Assembly: GCA_027946555.1 (NCBI GenBank)
Contig: JAPEVC010000061.1
Span: forward strand, 100,438-164,437
Direction: 5' to 3'
DNA: 64,000 nt
Source of the DNA: Gnomoniopsis sp. IMI 355080
Taxonomy: Eukaryota > Ascomycota > Sordariomycetes > Diaporthales > Gnomoniaceae
Both the position numbers and the translations under genes were made by a program. This document shows positions 1 to 9,683 of the stretch, piece by piece (position 1 is the stretch's first letter; each line of letters begins with the position of its first letter). The notes beneath the pieces were generated by a model. It saw nothing but the letters and a program-made list of their open reading frames with translations, was not told where the DNA came from and did no database searches.

Positions 1-603
1 TTCCCCAAAGGGCGGCGGAGCTTTGTGTGGTCGAATTTCGAACTGGTGGCCTTTGATATATGGATTTGGCGGACGCAGGGGCTCAGATGGAGGCGACCAA
101 GGGCCAAGTTCTTCCCGAAGATCGATCTCCGGTGACGGAGATTGCAGTACGAAATTTCCGTAATCCTCGAACCATCCATCCTCTTGGTCCTCGCTGGGAG
201 TCAACCCTCCTAAGGAACCGTCACTTAACCGCGGTGAGGACAGGGCGAGGCCTCCCTTTGCATCGTGTGCGGTACTCTCTATAGAATGTGTCGGCCTTTC
301 TGGAAGACCTCCAGGAAGAGTCGGGCTTGACACTGTCACTGGCTGCAAGTCGTTCCCGGTGAGAGAACCATGGTTGTCGGTTGGAGACTGGACAGGCGTT
401 GCTTCGCTATGACTCTCTGGGGCTCGCACAGGGACATCTTTGAGAGATGTGCTTCCCGTATCCACATTGATTGTGCGACTGTGAGTTATTGTATAGTCGA
501 GCTCATCAGTCGAGGTTGTGTTATCATGCTGCTTAAGTGGGGTGTTCTTTGCGCGCTTTGATAATGGCATTCCATCTTGACGAGGAGATCGTTTGTCCGC
601 CAT
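1..603 (-). CDS. Unrecognised protein, N-terminal 201 residues, runs off left edge
   Basis: On the minus strand a frame opens with an ATG at 603 and stays open, without a stop, for 201 codons to the window edge. An in-frame TAG at 628-630 lies eight codons upstream of that ATG and no other ATG intervenes, which fixes the start. The visible protein begins MADKRSPRQDG and is rich in Ser, Pro, Thr and charged residues. It looks disordered: no membrane segment, signal peptide or known domain is visible. The last visible part is acidic, Pro-rich and aromatic (around WFEDYG, then PPNPYIKGHQ). The unbroken frame over 600 bases is the main evidence for a gene; the plus strand over the same stretch is broken into short frames. 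The C-terminal part and any introns lie outside the window, so function cannot be assigned. Confidence 0.7.
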   Translation of the reverse strand, partial: MADKRSPRQDGMPLSKRAKNTPLKQHDNTTSTDELDYTITHSRTINVDTGSTSLKDVPVRAPESHSEATPVQSPTDNHGSLTGNDLQPVTVSSPTLPGGLPERPTHSIESTAHDAKGGLALSSPRLSDGSLGGLTPSEDQEDGWFEDYGNFVLQSPSPEIDLREELGPWSPPSEPLRPPNPYIKGHQFEIRPHKAPPPFGE

Positions 604-1610
604 GTTGCAGAAAGCAGACAGTGTCTGCTAACAAGCTGTCAGGAGTTGCGGCTGGGCAAATCTTCGACTCCGACAACATTCATTGGTGCACTGCCGCCGT
701 TCACTTAGACGTTTTTAGCTCTGATCAATACCTTTGTCTCGTGCGGAAGACGATGAGGCAAGTTTCGTTCATTCGATCGCTGATGCATTTTCAAAGCATG
801 GATCGGCACTCAGTGTTGCACGCGGCACCTGAAGGTGTTGTTAGACGTCTCCATATAATCCTTCAACGCGTCCCACCTTGGCCCCGCACGGCCACAGGCC
901 AGCGCTTATGGAAGCGCCTAGCTAAAATTTGTGGGCCAATTGCCGCCAGTATCAACTCTGGGCATAGCTTGACCAAACCCCCTTCTTGGCTGTGCCACAA
1001 TGGTGCGCACCAAGGCATGAACAGGGCACTTCCTTTCCTAATCCACCTGCGATTTGACCATGGTGACTTCGCAGCCGCCATCGGAGATCAGGGTTACCGA
1101 GATGAGCCTTCGCTGTGGCCTCGAATACCAGAGCTCGTTGACTGGTTGCATGAAGTTTGACTGCAACCCTGAAGCCAGATTCCCACATGAATATGCACCT
1201 TCAGATCACCAACATCGTTTCCGGCGACGCGCTGACCCGTTTCATGGCCTGGTGTGTGGACCAGGACAAGGCGATGGTCATCGTAAAGATCGAAGAAGCT
1301 GACAATCTGTACTGAAACAGTGTATTTGCAACATATTACTATTCAACGAACAGCGCCCACCGTAGAGGCGGGAGCACGGTTCTCAGCAAGTATAAAGGGA
1401 ACATTCCTATGTATAGCACTGAGAGTACCTACTCGGGTAGCCTCGAATTCCAGTACACAGAAAGCAGTTCGTTCCTTTTCCTTATCGAAGCCATTCATTC
1501 ATCTCGTTTCTATGAAATTGCTTCCATCTTTTTATACCACCCAGTGTATGTCATTCAAACGCTAGATATATCGTCACCGGCTGTTTGCACGAATCCGATA
1601 GCCAACCACC
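604..1610. other. Intergenic, about 1 kb, divergent promoter region
   Basis: This separates the left-edge gene (minus) from the PD-(D/E)XK-like gene (plus) and so should hold both promoters. Short overlapping frames on both strands (for example 537-1160 plus, 952-1188 minus) show no recognisable motif and compete with each other. The last 250 bases before 1611 are richer in pyrimidine runs, as is common in fungal promoters. I see no gene here. Confidence 0.5.
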
Positions 1611-2651
1611 ATGTCCTCCTCCTCTTCCAAACAACCTTCGCGTCGTACATATGACCAGAAATTCGATGCTATGACGCTCTATTCTTCGTTCAGAGAGGAA
1701 GTCTTAGTGCTCACGCCGGCCCCTACACTCTACATTCCTCCTATCGACCTCTCGAAGAAAGGAAGCTCCACCCAATGCGCGAGGGCCCCCGTGGTGTGGT
1801 TTCCGAGAAAGGAAGCAGAGTATATCCAGCTGGCTTTGCAGACGATCGAGACACAAGATGTGAAAGACGAGCTGCGTCGCTCCTATCTTCCCGCACCATA
1901 CGTTCCCTGCGTCTTGCGGTCCGAGACAGACATCGTCCAAGCCTCTGTGCTCTGGCTCTTGCACCCGGTTGTAAAGGCGCTGCAGGCCCAGTTCCCAAAC
2001 GTCCAATGTGCTGCTGAGGTTACCGTCGATGACTGCCGCTGCGATGCACTCATCAGCATTGGCGGCCGTTCCATCGTGGTGATCGAGTACAAGAACCGCG
2101 GCAACATTCGGTGGAGCGATTTCGCCTCGGGTGAGATCCAAGATTTCTCCAAGAACAACCGCCAGGCAATTCGCCAACGGATTCTCGACGGCCGTAAGAA
2201 GGATGAAAAGAGCGACATGCAACACAATGCCGTGTGCTTGACGAAGCAGGCCGCCGCCTACGCCACCAAATGGTATGTCCGCTACGTAGCGCTTTTTGAC
2301 TGGGACCATATGTTCTTGTGGAACTTTGCGGGTATGAACTTTCAGCCGTCACAATCATCGGCAGCTACGCGCGGGCGTGGCGGTCCAGCCCTCGCACCTG
2401 GCCATGCAGACTGGGCCTTTGGAACATATGTCCGTGATCGGCGCGACTATCGGAGTGCTCTTCTTGGGTTCGTGATGGAGGCATACCGTAACAAGAACAG
2501 TCCTGGCTTCAAGCAGGGTAAATGGCCACCATTCGAACTGACCCCATTGGAGAGGCAGAAGTTGCAAGCGCAGGAGGATGCTAAGAGACAGAATCAGATG
2601 ACGCCACAGGAAAAGGCCAACAAGAATTTCTACCAAAACCTCCGAAGATGA
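1611..2651 (+). CDS. Intronless 346-residue protein with PD-(D/E)XK nuclease-like signature
   Basis: A single uninterrupted frame starts with ATG at 1611 in the context accaccATG. Residues 139-165 contain a strand-strand unit with Asp145 (in CRCDALIS) followed by Glu159-x-Lys161 (in SIVVIEYKNRG). This is the D...ExK arrangement of PD-(D/E)XK nucleases; Glu105 in the preceding helix (RSETDIVQ) could be the usual first-helix acid. The C-terminal 30 residues are a charged Gln/Lys-rich tail. There is no signal peptide or membrane segment, so a soluble intracellular protein is expected. The fold includes restriction-type, repair and transposon-associated nucleases as well as catalytically dead relatives, so DNA cleavage is inference from four residues. 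I do not recognise a named fungal family. The gene stands alone, with gene-free DNA on both sides. Confidence 0.8.
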   Translation: MSSSSSKQPSRRTYDQKFDAMTLYSSFREEVLVLTPAPTLYIPPIDLSKKGSSTQCARAPVVWFPRKEAEYIQLALQTIETQDVKDELRRSYLPAPYVPCVLRSETDIVQASVLWLLHPVVKALQAQFPNVQCAAEVTVDDCRCDALISIGGRSIVVIEYKNRGNIRWSDFASGEIQDFSKNNRQAIRQRILDGRKKDEKSDMQHNAVCLTKQAAAYATKWYVRYVALFDWDHMFLWNFAGMNFQPSQSSAATRGRGGPALAPGHADWAFGTYVRDRRDYRSALLGFVMEAYRNKNSPGFKQGKWPPFELTPLERQKLQAQEDAKRQNQMTPQEKANKNFYQNLRR

Positions 2652-3710
2652 ATAGACTAGTATATACATTAATAATACAAGCGTTGCCGTTGGTCGTCTA
2701 CACCTTCTCCTTAAGTCGTACGAGGTAGATGTGCATGTAACATGGCTGTTATACTGTCAGCCCTATACAGTGGTAGTGAACAACGCACTGGCCCGGTAAT
2801 TTTGAAGACGTCAAGCGTGCGACACGAGCTGAGTGCCAACGCTTTCTTCACCATTCGTCCAGTTCCTGTCGATGTTGTCTCGGAGGGACTGTTCCATACG
2901 CGAGGACCATGGCGATATCGTGAGGAAGATTGACGGCTGACCACTCCGTAGATATCATCACGCAGCGCGTTACGTAGGGACTTCGTAAGTAGCTTTTATC
3001 TGGTCGAGTAAGGGCATGGACATTTCAAGAGGAGCATCTGTCGCCTGAAGTCATCCGTCCATTGGACCTCAGAGGGTGTATTGGTCTTGCTTCAACAACT
3101 CCTCCATGATTCATTGTGAATGGGCAAGAAATCAAAGGCTGTTGCCTGTAGATCTTGATATCACAAACTCTTCGAGGCTCATCTTGTATCGGCGGTGCTG
3201 TTGGTGTAGTTATATGTGCAGGGATCCATAGGGACCCCCGCGTTCAAGAATTAATGGGGCTCAGGCTTCGAGGCTTATCTCAGACGCGGCTGGGCCATAA
3301 GAAGTCTGATCGATTGAGATACTCTGCCTGGGGGGCGTCTATTGCGGTTTGGAGGTGCGATGGAGGCACGCCCAATGTTTATTTAGAATCGTTCCGCCCG
3401 GGTTACAGGCTTCAGCTTTCTCCTCTTTACATCAATCGAGCCTGGGCTTAGCCCTTGTTTTCAAGTTGCGTACAGGTGAAAAGCATCCCCCACGAGGTAC
3501 CTGTTGAATTTTTGGTGTTAGCAATTAAGTGATATTGGCTTGTGCACTTTACCTGCCAGGAATGGTTCTTCTTCCTCATCATACCATAATAGTCCGGATG
3601 CCCACCTGATATCTTACCTACTTCTGGCCCCTGGACCAGCGCGCCATACGTCTTTTCCTGGTCTACAACGCGTTTCAAGTTGTCGTCGTTCGAGTCCCAT
3701 CATCACTATC
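2652..3710. other. Intergenic, about 1.05 kb
   Basis: Only short competing frames on both strands; none shows a motif, signal peptide or splice structure. It contains the 3' flank of the upstream gene and the promoter of the HET gene at 3711. Confidence 0.5.
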
Positions 3711-5795
3711 ATGATGCAAAGGCGTTGCAAAAACTGCCAATCCTTGTCCGTTTGCGACATCGACGACGATGGTTTGATGCTGCACAGAGACGCTCAAGAA
3801 CTGAAGCTTGCAGCTGGTGGCGGCGGCCATAGTCCAACTTGCGATCTATGTGCGATCATTTGGTGGTCCTTGAGGGCCGACTGGCGAAAGCGCCCTCTTA
3901 ATCGAGGTCATGGAGAATTCATTGCAGGCGAATTCCACGTCAGGCTCTACCGAAACCCTCCACGGAGAGCCGGCGCAATACGGCGCGTGGATGTTCTCGT
4001 TATGCCGCCGGGGTGTGGCCGGGACTTTGGTTGGGCGCCCGACCAGCTTGGACTATGGCACGTAGGGCCACCAGATTGGAAGCCATGGATTATACGGTCG
4101 CATCTCACCGTGTACTCGAAGGAGAATTTGTAAGATAAGTTGTGTTTCAGTCAAACTACGCGTTACTGCGAATGGAGTGTAGCCACTTACGCGACGTCCA
4201 GCTCTGGGCTTGAACGTTCCTCGTCACTTGCAGACATATGCTATAGTCTGCCACAGGAACATTCCGGCTCCTCCCAATGTCTAGAGTTAGTTTCCCAATG
4301 GCTGAATGACTGCATGGAGAATCATGGTTTAAGATGCTCTGGGCACGACGATGTAATCCTCCCAAAACGAGTTGTTGACGTCGGTCTCAGCCTTCAGGAC
4401 GAGCTACTCTGCCCACGATTGGTCACCACTAAGGGCGGCCGAGGAAGATACATGGCACTCAGCTACTGTTGGGGGCGTGCTCCGTTCTTCAGGCTGACAT
4501 CTGACAACATCGACGCAGTACACGAGTCGCTGCCAATGGAGAGATTACCAAACACAATACGCGACGTTATATCACTTGCAAGGAATCTGGGCATCCGCTA
4601 CCTGTGGGTGGACTGCCTTTGTATCGTCCAAGGCGATGATTCCCAGTCAAGTCTGGACTGGGAGGAACAGTCGTGCGATATGGGAAACATATATAGCTCA
4701 GCTTTGCTTACCGTCGCGGCTGCAGCAGCGGAGGACTGCCACAAAGGCCTTTTCCATGGCCGAGTCGCCCCTGAGACTCCTTACTGTCCTGTGTGGAAAA
4801 CGCGAGCGAGTGATGAGATCGTTTACTTGGGCAAAGATCTTCCCATTGTGGAAAACCAAACCGAACCTCTCAACCGGCGCGGTTGGGCATTTCAGGAGGC
4901 TGTGCTTTCCCGACGCCTACTCACCTTCGGTACCTCAGAGCTTTCGTGGAAATGCGGCAGCTTCTGTCGTCGAGAAACCGTACTACAAAGTCTACCCAAA
5001 GATACAAGACCCTCCACCGTGGTTGGGACGGCCTCCGGGCTGCTCGCGTCTTGGGAGGCGATAGTCGAGGAATACAGCGCGCGGGACCTCACATTCATGA
5101 CAGATAGGTTGCCTGCGATCAATGGGCTAGCACAGATCGTCTCCCAGGGCGTGGAGTGCGGATTTCATTTCGGCATATGGGAACAACGGGCAAGCAAAAT
5201 GATCATGTGGAGGCACCTCGGGCGCATCCAAGACCGCAAGTTGGTCTTCTCTCGGCAGCAGACTGTTCGCGCTCCAACTTGGTCATGGGTATCAGTCGAT
5301 GGCGGGGTAAAGTTTTTGGGAGATACTGTGAAGCCCGGTCGCCTGGAGATCCGAGGAAGATCACTAATCATCACTGGATACCTTAAGAAAATCGCCACGA
5401 TTAGGTATCAGGTCGAAGGGAGATACTACGGTGCTTACGAAAACCACACACCATGGATGAATCTCCAGGAATCGATGCGGACATACTTGGACGACTTGGA
5501 GGACATACCATCGAAGAACCGAAAGACAGGCGATGGAGGACCAAAAGAGTTGCTAAATGCATGGTTGTTCTTCTTGGGCAACAGCCAAGGACTGATTCTC
5601 CTCCCCATTGACGCCACTATTAGTCGACATCCGAGCTCTGGGACAGACCAATTAGTACGAGTGAAGAATTTGTTACTGAGTGGGAGATCCGGCCGAGCGG
5701 AGGCCAGGAGAGAGCCGATGGGGCCTTTCCGACGAATTGGAGCCTTCGTTGGACACAGTGCCTCAGGGAAACTCGAGACGATCGAGCTGGTCTAG
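3711..5795 (+). CDS. HET-domain (heterokaryon incompatibility) protein, 670 aa, one intron
   Basis: Exons 3711-4129 and 4202-5795. The 72-bp intron starts GTAAGA, has CTTAC near its 3' end and ends CAG; the joined frame is uninterrupted. The N-terminal module has paired cysteines (CKNCQSLSVC, later CDLC), common in fungal HET proteins. The HET domain starts near residue 223 with YMALSYCWG and continues with IRYLWVDCLCIVQ, CDMGNIYSSALLTVAA and RGWAFQEAVLSRRLL; all the usual conserved blocks are present. The C-terminal third is variable. Family knowledge: HET proteins trigger programmed cell death in non-self recognition after cell fusion, and most genomic copies are uncharacterised. ATG 3711 is the first Met of the frame that begins at the cysteine module. 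Intact as far as can be seen. Confidence 0.9.
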
Positions 5796-6787
5796 CAGAT
5801 ATTCAATCTTATACCCACGAGGGCCTTACCTGCATCAAAGGTGGCTTGCGCCGTTAATAAGAGCACCACTTCTACTCTCCTTTGCGCCTCTCGTCTTTCA
5901 TGATCATTTGGTACAAGTACCTGTACGAGGTTAAGGCATCATCTTCGACTTAGGCAACGTTCGCAACCGCAGGCCAGAGCTGCGATTGCGAATGACACTT
6001 GAAATGGACGTCTTGAAATAAGCGCAGGTCATACATATCTAGACTTCATCTCGAACTCTTCCAATCGTTAACAGGATGAGCTTGGTTCACCGAGCTTCAA
6101 CTCTTTCCTCCTACTATCGGTAGTAACACATGAATGGAAACCTTTGATAACCGTGGGTACTGTAGCTCCCTGCAGAGACTTCACAGATGCCTCTGCCCGC
6201 TACCTCAAGGGCTTCATATTCCAGCAACTCCTAATCCAAATATATTGCATAGAAGCTCAGTGTTGCACTTGAATTTTACAAAGCTCAGAGAGTCGCGTCA
6301 TAATGAGATCCTTCCAATTTTTTCAGGTGCAAAACTTCCCTCTGACCTTCCGAACACGTAGAGAACTAGTGATCTGTAACATCCATAGATGCTTTGGAAC
6401 TTCCCACACAACATCTGGCTCACGCTAACAGTACCAACGGCCCAATGGGCGGCATCTGAGTAGGTAGTTATGCTAAACATTTGTACTTCGCCCATCACCC
6501 TTACCACGAGTGGTCCGAGATGGCCGCCTGTGGCACAGTTGGAGACCTGGCAGCCAACCGCTTCGACAAGCGGCCCAGAATGGTCGTAATGTGGCACAAT
6601 GGAATACCTTTTGCTAGAGGGGTGTGGGATGGCGTTGGATATTGGATTTCAAGTCCAATATAAAGAAAGCCTGCCGTTCCTCGAGCGGACAAGTCTACTC
6701 TAGATTGATGTCCCTGGCCACTGCGGACCCGTAGTTGCTATGCATCATAAAAGACCTGAGAACTATGATGACTAACGATAATGGCAG
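5796..6787. other. Intergenic, about 1 kb
   Basis: No convincing frame. The part closest to 6788 may hold further decayed pieces of the GMC oxidoreductase relic, but I could not align any with confidence. Confidence 0.4.
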
Positions 6788-7231
6788 AGTGCCTCTCCCA
6801 ACCCTCAAGACTCTCCAGTCATAGATCCTGGCTACTTGTCGAGTCCCCTCTAAACACAGGTTACCGCATGGTACATGCTACGCATCAAGCCCTTGGCGAA
6901 GTCGGCCCCATTAAAAGAACTTCTCTCCGCACCTCTGACCTTCCGCGACCCAGCGGCAGACTTCGCAGGCGACCTCGAGGCTGCGAAGCGTTATGCCTTG
7001 GCCAATTTGGTCTCCATGTGGCATTTTACTGGCACGTGGTCCATTTTGCCTCGCGAGAAAGACGGAGTCGTGAACGCAAGACTGAAGGTACATGGAGTGG
7101 ATAACCTGAGGGTGGTGGATACGAGTGTTTCCCACTGATCAGTGATCAGTACGGCAAACATTCAGGCAGTAATATATACCTTTGCCGAGAGTGCGGCAGA
7201 TCTGATCAAGGAGGGTTGGGAGAACAGTTGA
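6788..7231 (+). pseudogene. Relic of the C-terminal end of a GMC oxidoreductase
   Basis: Three consecutive fragments match the C-terminal domain of glucose-methanol-choline (GMC) oxidoreductases (aryl-alcohol oxidase/choline dehydrogenase type). The first, near 6788-6850, reads SASPNPQDSPVIDPGYLS, the typical substrate-domain strand before the C-terminal helix, then meets a TAA. The second is in another frame from 6875 and contains LVSMWHFTGTWSILPREK, which holds the active-site His of the family HxxG stretch, followed by VHGVDNLRVVDTSV. It stops at TGA 7136-7138. The third continues in that same frame as ISTANIQAVIYTFAESAADLI to a final TGA at 7229-7231, which is the normal family C-terminus. 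The FAD-binding N-terminal half is not visible upstream. Frameshift, internal stops and missing N-terminus mark a dead gene fragment. Confidence 0.8.
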
Positions 7232-7443
7232 GTCTCCACAAAGGAGCCATGGGAATGGGTATCTAGGTAACATTTAGCGAGTCGAGAGCACCCGACAGCA
7301 AGGTTAGGGTGTGATCAGCGGAATGGCACAGGGAATCCGCATCGGTTCGTGAACGTATGTGTATGATTGTCTATCTAGTTACACCAGCTTACGACTGAAT
7401 TAGAGCAACTCTTATAGGACAAAAAGAAATGTGCATACTCCTG

Positions 7444-9683
7444 TTACAGTCCTAATGAGTTCCAGACTCCCCTAGTCCCCTTCGCAATAGCGTGGCGCCC
7501 ATCAAAAACTGGGAACACGACCACCGCACCGAAGGCAAAGAATTGCCACATGATTGCAACAGTCGTCCAACCACTGAAGAATGATTCGGTGAAGATGTAA
7601 TCGCGATACAATGGTAGTGGCCACGCGACAAACGTTACGAGCACGACAACAACGAAAAATATCCAGGCGATGCGTTCCCAACGACGAAGCTTCTTCAGCT
7701 CAGCTTCGTCGAAGGGGTGGCGAACATCATCCAGACTAGGTACAGAGGGAAGGATGACATCTCCAGACGTTTCACTAGCCTTTGCAATACCGTCTTGCTG
7801 TTTGTGCCCGGATGATTTGATATCTGGACTACTCGATGTCTCAGTATCAGAGTTCGTGCCAACACCCCCATCCTGTTTCTTGTCGTAGTCGCTGGAGGCC
7901 GCAGGTACAATTCTTGGTGGCTTTTCGTGAAGCGTAGCTTCTTCAGCGAGCTCCACTCGTAGAAACTCTCGCCAATCGAACCTGGATGGCTTCCACATGG
8001 ATATGACGATTGAGTATAACGCGGGCGAGAAGAATGATCCGATAGCCCCGTATAAAGCTGGTAGAGGATTTCCCGTCGTCGATATGGTGACCTCACCATA
8101 CATATGATATGCTGTGGACAGCCAAATAGCAAGGCCCGTCAAAAAGCCAAGTACAGGTGCCAACACTGCGGCAAGTCGAGTCTGTCCTGACCACCCTAGG
8201 GTAAAAGCGAGGGGTATAATACCGGAGCAACTTAAAACAGGCCGGAAGTATCCAAGCCAGGTCAGGTTTGCCCCACCATAATTCAGTGCGATTGCTACAG
8301 CCGACATGAAGACGCCATGCAGGACAACTGTCAGATGGCTCACTTTAACAAGCTTCTGGTCAGTGACTTTCGGGTTGAGGTACGTCTTGTAAACATCGAA
8401 AGACAGGATGCTGCTGACAGCAATCATCGATGACGAGACTGTGCTAGTCAAAGCCATGAAGACAAGGACTAAAAATGCAACGACACCCTTGCTACCAAGT
8501 AGAGCTTGGATGGTGTATGGCATCACAAATCCCGCGTTGATATCCGCGAGTGTGAGATCACCGGGATATGTTGGAAAAATTGGCGTGTTGTGCAAAGCTC
8601 GAGCGACCAGACCGATCACGGTACCCAGACCCCAGGGAATGCCAAAAATTGCCAATGCAGCCAGGTTATATCCAGGGACTGTTGCGTTGACTTCCGTGGC
8701 GAAACTCTTTTGCCAAAAGGCGGTGTCCATGAGGACCAAAGCCAGATTACCGAACTTCAGATCCAAGCCCCAAATAATCGAGTCCTCGGACTTCATCGTC
8801 AGAAGCGAGCCTTTGTAGTTGCCCGGAATGAGATTCTCAGCCGCGGTGGCCTTCAATTTCTCATACAAACCCGACAGCCCGCCGACAGCATCATGCGTTA
8901 GGATTGAGAGAGTGAAATAGATGATGAGAATCAACGCGACAAAGGTATGAAGGAAGTCCGTGAGAAAAGTTGCTTTAAGACCTCCTACAGCGGTATAAAT
9001 GACGACTAACATCTGATCAGTCTTCCATATCGTTAACGTACTTAAATGATGTTTCGGGTTTGCTTACCTCCAAGTGGAATGAGAATACAGGCAGCAACAA
9101 AGTGCATACCTGACACACCATAGACGAGCTGAGAGCCTGTCAAGATCATACTTGCACAACCAAACACATTATTGACGAGGTTCAGAATGATGAAAATGAG
9201 ATGACCGATCTTTCCGTATCTCTGACGGATTATTTCCAGAGATGTATGTGCGTATGGTGTCCTAATCTTGGCTAGTACACCTAGAGCCGCCATCAAGGCA
9301 ATTTGGAAGCAGAGCCCAGAACCCCACCACTGTATATATGGTTAGCTAACTACGGAAGCCCACTTGCGCAAGTTCTGGAGAGGGACGCCAATTGGTTCAC
9401 TCACCAAAGGTACTGCCAGACCATATCGGTAGCACATAGCCGCACATAAAACCGTCTCGTTGATCCACATCCAGCTCGAGAACACAGCAGAAGCTGTGAG
9501 GCCCACTCCCACACTTCGATTCGCCACCATGAACATCTCTGAAGTACCTGAATCTTCAGACAAGTAAGACTTCTGAACATGCACTGCACCAAGGATGACC
9601 ACACAGAATAGAACACCAAGTCCGATGAGCAGCCCGTAGGCAGTGCCCTGAGGAATGAGCTCCAGACCCGATACTGAGACCAT
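7444..9683 (-). CDS. DUR3-like sodium/solute symporter (urea/polyamine transporter family), 700 aa
   Basis: Three exons on the minus strand: 9683-9405, 9329-9068 and 9005-7444. The introns are 75 bp (GTGAGT, CTAAC, CAG) and 62 bp (GTAAGC, ending TTAG). The second acceptor was chosen because it restores IPLGVVIYTAVGG, the continuous DUR3-type sequence; an ATG just upstream at 9012 would break the frame. The N-terminus has SEDSGTSEMFMVANRSVGVG and AVFSSWMWINETV, typical of solute:sodium symporters. The following exon has the helix MTLEVIRQRYG-like block (TSLEIIRQRYGKIGH). About 13-15 hydrophobic helices are visible, with a charged cytoplasmic loop between the last helices. Family role: high-affinity uptake of urea and, in some members, polyamines at the plasma membrane. 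The substrate here is inferred from family similarity; another small nitrogen compound is possible. Confidence 0.88.

Noticed and set aside
537..1160. 207-codon plus-strand frame near the left edge
   Set aside because: It overlaps the start of the better-supported minus-strand gene and its promoter, has irregular composition and no recognisable motif.
1704..2309. 201-codon minus-strand frame
   Set aside because: Antisense shadow of the PD-(D/E)XK-like gene; no motif of its own.
3686..3702. tRNA-like T-loop GTTCGAGTCCC
   Set aside because: No pairing T-stem, acceptor stem or anticodon arm can be built around it.
9010..9012. ATG as a separate start for the large transporter exon
   Set aside because: The exon belongs to the three-exon DUR3-like gene; splicing to 9005 restores the conserved IPLGVVIYT sequence.
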